A stretch of DNA of 64,000 bases from Spirochaetales bacterium Spiro_05 (GTDB taxonomy: Bacteria; Spirochaetota; Spirochaetia; Sphaerochaetales; Sphaerochaetaceae): the NCBI GenBank assembly GCA_001603115.1, contig LVBG01000017.1:1-64000 (forward strand), given 5' to 3'. Below are positions 58,813 to 64,000 of the stretch, in pieces. The position numbers were made by a program, and so were the translations under genes. The notes under the pieces are model-generated. The model did not search any database. It was given only the letters and a program-made list of their open reading frames with translations, and was not told the origin of the DNA. How positions within the stretch are numbered: position 1 is the first letter of the stretch; the number at the start of each line of letters is the position of its first letter.

Positions 58813-59678
58813 AAAGCATGACCGGATATGGCTTCAGTGAGTCAGTTGGTGAGCAGTTCCAGCTTGCCGTCGAACTGAAGTCTTACAACAACCGCTATCT
58901 CGATATCAATCACAACATTCCTTACATCCTCTCTCCCTTTGAGATTGAGATAGACAAACGCCTGGGCGAGAAAGCAAGCCGAGGCCATATTGAAGTGAAC
59001 ATCCGGGTGAAGAACCTGGTCAGTGACATCGAGTTATACATCGACCCGGTGGCAGTACAGAAGTACAGCGAGGCCTTCAGCTCCATTGGAGCGCTCTCCG
59101 GCAAGGCTCTCAAACCCCAGCTCTCTGACTTTTTGGGAAGCGAAGGAGTGCTTACCAGCCTGAAAGGCAATGACAGCGAGCGATATCGGCAGGTGCTCTT
59201 CGCTACCCTTGGGGAAGCATTGGCCCAATTCTCGGCAAGCAAAGAGCGGGAAGGGGCTTCCACCAAGGCTGATCTGTTCAGTCTGGGAAAGCGGCTTGAG
59301 GCGGGCTTTTTGGTCATACAGAGCCATGCAGATGAGCTTGAGGCCTTGCTCAAGCAAAATCTGCGCTCTCGTTTTGACGAGATGCTTGGTGATCAGCACT
59401 ATGATGAGAACCGCATACTCTCTGAGGTTGCGGTGATGTTGGTGAAATATTCGGTGAACGAGGAGATCAAGCGTCTGGCAGTGCATCTGAAAGAGTACTT
59501 TGCCTTGCTGGAGCTGGATGAGCCGGTTGGCAAGCGCCTGGACTTTCTCTGCCAGGAGATGAACCGGGAGATCAACACCATCGGCAGCAAGAGCCAGATG
59601 GTGGAGCTCAACATCCAAGTGGTGGCCATGAAGGACAGCTTGGAGAATATTCGTGAACAGATCCGAAATATCGAGTGA
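58809..59678 (+). CDS. yicC: YicC-family endoribonuclease-like protein
   Basis: The 289-residue protein opens with the family hallmark MKSMTGYGFSE and has KSYNNRYLDINHNIPY near residue 27, RGHIEVNIRVKN near residue 58 and the long C-terminal helices ending in DFLCQEMNREINTIGSKSQMVELN, all conserved in YicC (YloC). Members have RNase activity in bacteria. It lies between murC and cmk and is co-transcribed. Confidence 0.92.
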   Translation: MKSMTGYGFSESVGEQFQLAVELKSYNNRYLDINHNIPYILSPFEIEIDKRLGEKASRGHIEVNIRVKNLVSDIELYIDPVAVQKYSEAFSSIGALSGKALKPQLSDFLGSEGVLTSLKGNDSERYRQVLFATLGEALAQFSASKEREGASTKADLFSLGKRLEAGFLVIQSHADELEALLKQNLRSRFDEMLGDQHYDENRILSEVAVMLVKYSVNEEIKRLAVHLKEYFALLELDEPVGKRLDFLCQEMNREINTIGSKSQMVELNIQVVAMKDSLENIREQIRNIE

Positions 59679-59689
59679 CGGGGGCAAGG

Positions 59690-60214
59690 GTGCGCATCGC
59701 AATTAGTGGGAAAAGTGGCTGCGGCAATACGACGGTCAGCAAGCTGGTGGCCGACCGATTGGGCTACCCAATGATCAACTTCACCTTCCGAACGCTCAGC
59801 GATGAGAAGGGCATTGAGTTCTGGACATTCTGCAAGTTGGCTGAACAGACCGATGAGTATGATCTTGAGGTAGACCGCCGCCAGGTGGAGATGGCCTTAT
59901 CCGAAGAGAACTGTGTTCTGGGCAGTCGTTTGGCAATCTGGATGCTCAAGGAAGCTGACCTCAAGGTATATCTTACGGCAAGCAGCGAGGAGCGCGCCAG
60001 AAGGATTACCGAACGCGAGGGGGGGAGTCTGGCTGAGCGGATGGAACAGACCCAGCGTCGTGATGCAAATGACAGCAAGCGCTATCTGCGCCTCTATGCT
60101 ATCGACAACAGTGACACGAGCATCGCCGACTTGGTGATCGATACCTCGGATCTTGGTCCACAGCAGGTTGCAGATATCATCATTGCGGAGGTGCAGAAGC
60201 GTGAAGTACACTAG
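59690..60214 (+). CDS. cmk: Cytidylate kinase, archaeal-type (CmkB-like)
   Basis: GTG at 59690 is chosen; a GTG at 59675 adds five residues. The 174-residue protein has IAISGKSGCGNTTVSKLVADRLGY (P-loop GxxGxGxT with N in place of K), INFTFRTLSDEKG and VDRRQVEMALSEENCVLGSRLAIWML near residue 68, and RARRITEREGGSL, as in archaeal-type cytidylate kinases. The Asn in place of the P-loop Lys is unusual and could impair catalysis. It phosphorylates CMP/dCMP. It overlaps the next gene by 14 bp. Confidence 0.8.
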   Translation: MRIAISGKSGCGNTTVSKLVADRLGYPMINFTFRTLSDEKGIEFWTFCKLAEQTDEYDLEVDRRQVEMALSEENCVLGSRLAIWMLKEADLKVYLTASSEERARRITEREGGSLAERMEQTQRRDANDSKRYLRLYAIDNSDTSIADLVIDTSDLGPQQVADIIIAEVQKREVH

Positions 60215-60686
60215 GCGATGTGCTCTCTTGCTTATTATCTTGCCGCTCATTCTCGCTTCATTGGGAGCCAAGCCTTACCTTGGGGTCTCACAGAACCTGG
60301 CGGCGAGCTCGGTGGAGGTGGGGTTTCTGACCAAGGGGTTTGAGCAGAACCTGGTGCTCTCCCTTCCCACCGTGCAGACAGCGGCCCCCTCATGGTTGCA
60401 AAACAGCGCACTTTCCGCTCATCTTCTCTATCGGTTCCACCAGCTCAACCCGGTGGTGGTGGGCGTGGGGGTCAAGGCGCAAGGCGGCTGGCAGGAGGAT
60501 GGGTATCGAGCCTTGGGTCTGGGCGGCGTGCTCTCACTCACCTACGAGTTTGTTGGCCGTCATGGCATTCTGTTTGCCGAGGCCTCCTCTCTGCCCTGGA
60601 TCTACTCTGACGGCAATGCCTCTGATCCCTATGTGGACAAGATGCTCGCCCAGTACGTGCGTCTTGGCTATCGGTATGTGTTGTAA
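60201..60686 (+). CDS. Exported hypothetical protein (GTG start)
   Basis: GTG at 60201 with GGAGG upstream overlaps the cmk end. The 161-residue protein has a signal peptide (KYTRRCALLLIILPLILASLGA) and repeated short strands with aromatic ends (LLYRFHQLNPVVVGVGVKAQGGW, GGVLSLTYEFVGRHGILFAEA, YVRLGYRYVL), typical of a small outer-membrane barrel. No family is recognised. Confidence 0.6.
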   Translation: MKYTRRCALLLIILPLILASLGAKPYLGVSQNLAASSVEVGFLTKGFEQNLVLSLPTVQTAAPSWLQNSALSAHLLYRFHQLNPVVVGVGVKAQGGWQEDGYRALGLGGVLSLTYEFVGRHGILFAEASSLPWIYSDGNASDPYVDKMLAQYVRLGYRYVL

Positions 60687-60766
60687 GGTCTGTACATTAA
60701 GCTGAAAAATCTTTATGATATGAAAGTTGCAGAGAGTTGTTCTGCAGATTGACAAGGAGTTGAACG

Positions 60767-60970
60767 GTGAGCATTCCATTGAATAGCCTTATTGATTATG
60801 AGGGCAATATCTACCAAATTACCTGCGTGGCAATCAAGGAAGCTAACATCCTGAGTAATCCTGGGTGTGGCGGAAAAGAGATTGAGGAGAACAATGGGAA
60901 AATCGTCAGTGAGGTTCTCACCAGAGCTCTCAAAGGTGAAATCCATTTCGAAGCCTCTGAAGAAGCCTGA
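60767..60970 (+). CDS. rpoZ: RNA polymerase omega-like subunit (RpoZ), GTG start
   Basis: GTG at 60767 follows AAGGAG. The 67-residue protein reads MSIPLNSLIDYEGNIYQITCVAIKEANIL, matching the RpoZ/Rpb6 N-terminal helix pattern (gN-x-YeiTxaAI), and ends in an acidic tail. The short length fits the small spirochaete omega subunits. It supports RNA polymerase assembly. It overlaps the miaA start by 77 bp in another frame. Confidence 0.72.
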   Translation: MSIPLNSLIDYEGNIYQITCVAIKEANILSNPGCGGKEIEENNGKIVSEVLTRALKGEIHFEASEEA

Positions 60971-61895
60971 TTTCACCAAACCTATTCTTTTCATCTTCGG
61001 CCCGACAGGGGTCGGGAAAACAGAACTTCTGCTGGATCTTGATCCGCAGAGGTTTTCTGTTATCAATGCAGACTCAATCCAAGTATATCGGTATCTGGAC
61101 ATCGGTTCTGCCAAGGCGGACCAGTCGGTACAGGCTGCGATACAGCACTATCTGATCGACATCCAAGACCCATGGCAGCAGTTCTCTGTAGGAGATTTCA
61201 TCGAACAGGCCGATCAGGCCTGCCAGGAAATCTGGAGTGCAGGGAAGGTGCCGGTGGTGTGCGGGGGGACCGCTTACTACTTCAAACACTTTCTCTTCGG
61301 ACTCAGTGAAGCTCCTCCCAGTGATGAGCTCATCCGCGATCACATCGCCAGCCAAATCGAGCAGAATGGAAGAGCTTGGGCCTATGAGTACCTCAAGCGG
61401 GTGGATCCTGTCTCCTTTGCCCGTATCCACAGCTCTGATATCTATCGGATATCCCGTGCTTTGGAAGTGTGGGAAACCTGTGGAAGACCCCTCTCCAGTT
61501 TCAGCATTCCCAGTGAGAAGCGCAACGGCATGCAACCTTTGATCATCGGGTTGCAACGAGAGGCAGAAGTGCTTCGGGAGCGTCTTGGTCTGCGCATCAA
61601 GACGATGTTTGACGAGGGCTTGGAAGAGGAAATCCGGTCACTCATCAGAATGGGAGCTCAGGCTTCTTGGCCTGGATTGCAGGGTATCGGATACCGGGAG
61701 TTTTTCCAGGCCCGTGAGCACGGGGAGTGGTCTCGCTCGCTCATCGCCGACCAGATAGAAAGAAACAGCCGCTTCTATGCGAAACGGCAGCTCACGTTCT
61801 TCCGTAGCTTTGCCGAAGCTGTCTGGAAGGACCCCTCCGACAAGGAAGATATCCACGCTCTCATCGAAGCGTATCTCAAAACCTTTTCTGGGTAG
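60894..61895 (+). CDS. miaA: tRNA dimethylallyltransferase (MiaA)
   Basis: The ATG at 60894 with GAGGAG upstream gives 333 residues; a longer frame from 60867 lacks a binding site. FIFGPTGVGKTELLLDL near residue 34 is the P-loop, INADSIQVYRYLDIGSAK near residue 56 is the DSxQVY motif, PVVCGGTAYYFKHFLFGL near residue 118 and GYREFFQAREHG near residue 266 complete it, with RRNSRFYAKRQLTFFR at the end. It adds isopentenyl to A37 of tRNAs. An N-terminal 30-residue basic extension is extra. Confidence 0.93.
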   Translation: MGKSSVRFSPELSKVKSISKPLKKPDFTKPILFIFGPTGVGKTELLLDLDPQRFSVINADSIQVYRYLDIGSAKADQSVQAAIQHYLIDIQDPWQQFSVGDFIEQADQACQEIWSAGKVPVVCGGTAYYFKHFLFGLSEAPPSDELIRDHIASQIEQNGRAWAYEYLKRVDPVSFARIHSSDIYRISRALEVWETCGRPLSSFSIPSEKRNGMQPLIIGLQREAEVLRERLGLRIKTMFDEGLEEEIRSLIRMGAQASWPGLQGIGYREFFQAREHGEWSRSLIADQIERNSRFYAKRQLTFFRSFAEAVWKDPSDKEDIHALIEAYLKTFSG

Positions 61896-63327
61896 GCACA
61901 ATCAGCTGCTGGAGAAATTCTACGTTCACCGCTTTGATGTTGGTTATCTCATACCACCCACGCTTGCCCATTTCCACGGTGAACTGCTGATGGATTTTGT
62001 AAAGAAAGATGGGAATTCCTTCAGAGCCTTGTTGTTGTACACCCTCATCGGTGTATGAGTAGGGGGTGAAGAGCGTTCCGGCGGCCATGAAAGTGGTTGC
62101 ATCCAACGGGACCACCTCAAGATCGGCGACGCCGTAGAGGAAGGTCCCTTCCGCCAAAGGCGGCTTGCCTTCAGAGATCCAACGGTTGGGGTCCACCTGG
62201 CTGTTTATCCCCTCATAGGCCTGGCGAGTCTGCCGGGTTACAAAGAGGTTGGTGACTTCCATCGAGACAGGATTCTTCGTTCCCTTTGCAAGCGATGCTT
62301 CCATCTTCTGCAAATCCAGAGCATTCTGCCCCGCATAGTACTCCTCGATCACCTGCACTTGTCCCATACCGGCCGTGTAGGGTGGGGTGAGAGCCAACTG
62401 TATGCGGCTGGTCGTGAACCAGGCGATTGCTCCGATGCTCAGGACAACAGTGATCACAATCCAACCTTTCTTTCTCCAGAAAATCTTGCGATTGGCACGT
62501 TTGGCCTGTCCATCCAAGAATTTTTCGCACGCTTCAATGGAAAGATATTTCTCACGCGTGGATGCTTGCTGCAGAGCAGGAAGATTCCATTGAAGCTCCT
62601 CAGTTTGGGCAAGGAAAGTGGAGAGTGCTTTTTGGCTCTCCCTGTTTCCTGCAGCATCCCGTTGGCGGGTAAGGCTCAGCGTAAGCGTTGCATGAATGAA
62701 ATGAGCGGTAGATGCGGGCAGCTGGGTTTGGGTACTGGTGATGGGCAGGGGTCTGAATGAGTCCTCGCGCGTCAAGCGGTCGGCGAAGGGAGCGAAGCCC
62801 AAGGCAGCGTAGTAGAGCAACTGCCCCATTTGGTCGCACAGGGTGAACGGGGTGTGGATGCCATGATGCACCCAAGCCGATATGTTCTGGTAGCGTTCCT
62901 CTTCCTCTGCAGTGGAAGAGAAGAGGTCTCCGAGGGTTTGGGGAAGGATGAGGAGTCTGCCATCCTCAACGCCCCACACTCTCCACAGCGGGAGAATGCC
63001 GCTGCTCAGGTCGAGAAAATCGGAACTGAGACGAGAAAGTGCATCTGCAAGTCGGCGTACCCAGATCAGGGCCTTGTCGCGCTTCTTGGTTGCAATCTCG
63101 GCGAAGGGGAAAAGATCGAGCTGGTCGAAATAGAGACAGCGTTCCCCGTCAACGATGGTGATGCCTTTCCAGTACCAACTCTGCAGATTCTCCCCATCAT
63201 AGAGGTACCCCTTCTCTTTCTCCCCTTGCAAGAGATAGGAGGGGAGCTCGACATTTTGGGGTGCGATGGTGATGCAGCGCATCATGGTTCCCTCGATCAT
63301 GTGGTCAAAGGTTCGTTTCACAGACAT
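61876..63327 (-). CDS. Unknown membrane protein with possible pseudokinase-like N-terminus
   Basis: The 483-residue protein has a soluble N-terminal part of about 280 residues, a single hydrophobic segment near residues 288-304 (WIVITVVLSIGAIAWFTTS), and a 175-residue C-terminal domain that should be outside the cytoplasm. The N-terminal part has strand-helix patterns and a serine/threonine-kinase-like order, but no HRD or DFG motif, so if it is a kinase it is dead. The start has GGAGAG upstream. It overlaps miaA at its 3' end by 20 bp and the MEMO-like gene at its start by 23 bp. Confidence 0.5.
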   Translation of the reverse strand: MSVKRTFDHMIEGTMMRCITIAPQNVELPSYLLQGEKEKGYLYDGENLQSWYWKGITIVDGERCLYFDQLDLFPFAEIATKKRDKALIWVRRLADALSRLSSDFLDLSSGILPLWRVWGVEDGRLLILPQTLGDLFSSTAEEEERYQNISAWVHHGIHTPFTLCDQMGQLLYYAALGFAPFADRLTREDSFRPLPITSTQTQLPASTAHFIHATLTLSLTRQRDAAGNRESQKALSTFLAQTEELQWNLPALQQASTREKYLSIEACEKFLDGQAKRANRKIFWRKKGWIVITVVLSIGAIAWFTTSRIQLALTPPYTAGMGQVQVIEEYYAGQNALDLQKMEASLAKGTKNPVSMEVTNLFVTRQTRQAYEGINSQVDPNRWISEGKPPLAEGTFLYGVADLEVVPLDATTFMAAGTLFTPYSYTDEGVQQQGSEGIPIFLYKIHQQFTVEMGKRGWYEITNIKAVNVEFLQQLIVPTQKRF

Positions 63328-64000
63328 GCATCTCTCCTAAGCTGGCACTGAGGTGCCATACGATTTTTTCTTTTCCTTCCCCAACCACCACGGGATGAGG
63401 ATACTCCTGGCCTTTGCAGAACCAGGAGTTTATGTCCCATCTCTGGGTGGCCCACTTCTGGCGCCTGATAGCCTCAAGGGATGGGAGATTGCAGCAGCTT
63501 AACAGGTGGTGCTGCTGTGCTTCCAACAGAGAGTCGCCACGACGCAAACATTCGCCAAGATGTTGTGCATGCTCGGCAGCTACATCATTGGGAAGCAGGG
63601 CGTTGGCATTGCTGCTGACGATGAACAACGTTTGCTCCTCATAGTCGGTGATTGAGGCAAGCAGGTGCTCCAATAGCTCCAGTTGAGGCTTGGCACAGGC
63701 CCCTACTGCAAGGCCAAGAACGGGTGTATCCGGCAAATACGAGTTGATGAAGGGAAGGGTGAGCTCAAAAGCGCTCTCTTCCTCGAAATAGCTCTCTTCC
63801 AGTGCCAAGTGCGGCGTATACCGCACCTGGAGTTGTGCAAGCAGGTCGGTGGCAAACCTGATGGTGTTTCCCCCTATGACCATGCCCTCTCCCTTCTGAC
63901 TGAAAAGAAAGGCAGGCTCGTCACACATCAGCACCTCCTGGTGCAGAGGAACGAGCACCACCACCAGGTTGGGATGCAAACCTGCGGCACGTGCGAAGCT
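63305..64000 (-). CDS. AmmeMemoRadiSam/MEMO1-family protein, 5' end cut by window
   Basis: The frame is open to the window edge, so the N-terminus is missing. 231 residues are visible. They match the MEMO family: LALEESYFEEESAFELTLPFINSYLPDTPVLGLAVGA (where the usual EHS/E-x-Q-LPFL motif sits) and LFIVSSNANALLP where the usual is VASSDLSHY. The last His of that motif is lost (N-A-N-A), so metal binding may be changed. Proteins of this family often pair with an AMMECR1 and a radical SAM protein; these would lie to the right. Confidence 0.65.
   Translation of the reverse strand, partial: SFARAAGLHPNLVVVLVPLHQEVLMCDEPAFLFSQKGEGMVIGGNTIRFATDLLAQLQVRYTPHLALEESYFEEESAFELTLPFINSYLPDTPVLGLAVGACAKPQLELLEHLLASITDYEEQTLFIVSSNANALLPNDVAAEHAQHLGECLRRGDSLLEAQQHHLLSCCNLPSLEAIRRQKWATQRWDINSWFCKGQEYPHPVVVGEGKEKIVWHLSASLGEMHVCETNL

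Overview
The window comes from the chromosome of an anaerobic spirochaete, most likely a Sphaerochaeta relative. I infer this from the small RpoZ-like gene upstream of miaA, the 58-residue Cys4 protein, the MurE ligand motif and the anaerobic purine catabolism cluster. This is an inference from protein character, not a database result. Positions 1 to about 12,620 are a temperate phage or integrative element; the rest is core chromosome.

Element (1-12,620). Its left end lies outside the window, and the first 62 bases look like the end of an IS21-type insertion sequence. It carries a Cro/CI-type repressor with a divergent promoter and operator, two perfect DnaA boxes beside an AT-rich tract, and an early recombination/replication module: RecB-like nuclease, ERF annealing protein, NinB-like protein, SSB, NinG and a Lin1244-type protein. 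Small early genes follow (MazG-like, zinc ribbon and others). A tyrosine integrase faces the 3' end of a tRNA-Leu(TAA). The most striking locus is a non-coding array of 20 short repeats with a 35-37 bp period (6820-7512), followed 13 bp later by a 265-residue protein that resembles only the Nop-like C-terminal domain of IS110 transposases. This is the layout expected of a nuclease-less TIGR-Tas system (tandem interspaced guide RNA array plus Tas protein).

Purine catabolism region (14,842-37,240). Two PLP enzymes on the minus strand are divergent from ygfK, ssnA, ygeY, an 8-oxoguanine-type deaminase, ygfM, xdhD and ygeW. A purine permease and adenine deaminase lie further on, separated from the cluster by a VOC protein, a flavoprotein, a barrel protein and a nucleotide-sugar epimerase. 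This matches the gene set known for anaerobic urate/purine breakdown. Purines are deaminated, oxidised by the XdhD molybdoenzyme, opened, and the ureido and amino-acid-like fragments are handled by YgeW, YgeY and the PLP lyases. Three promoters share a TTGCAA-N4-TTGCAA-type site, suggesting one regulator. A degraded hipBA locus sits between the tRNA and this cluster.

Housekeeping region (37,230-64,000). An ABC transporter of the iron/cobalamin type is followed by proA-proB, a glycosyltransferase-like gene, an amidase, pncB, serS, proC, trmL, uppP, an MFS carrier, two DUF454 paralogues, dinB-ddl-murE, murC, yicC, a cytidylate kinase, rpoZ-miaA and two poorly known genes, the last cut by the window edge. 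Many genes overlap by 4 bp (ATGA), so operons are tight.
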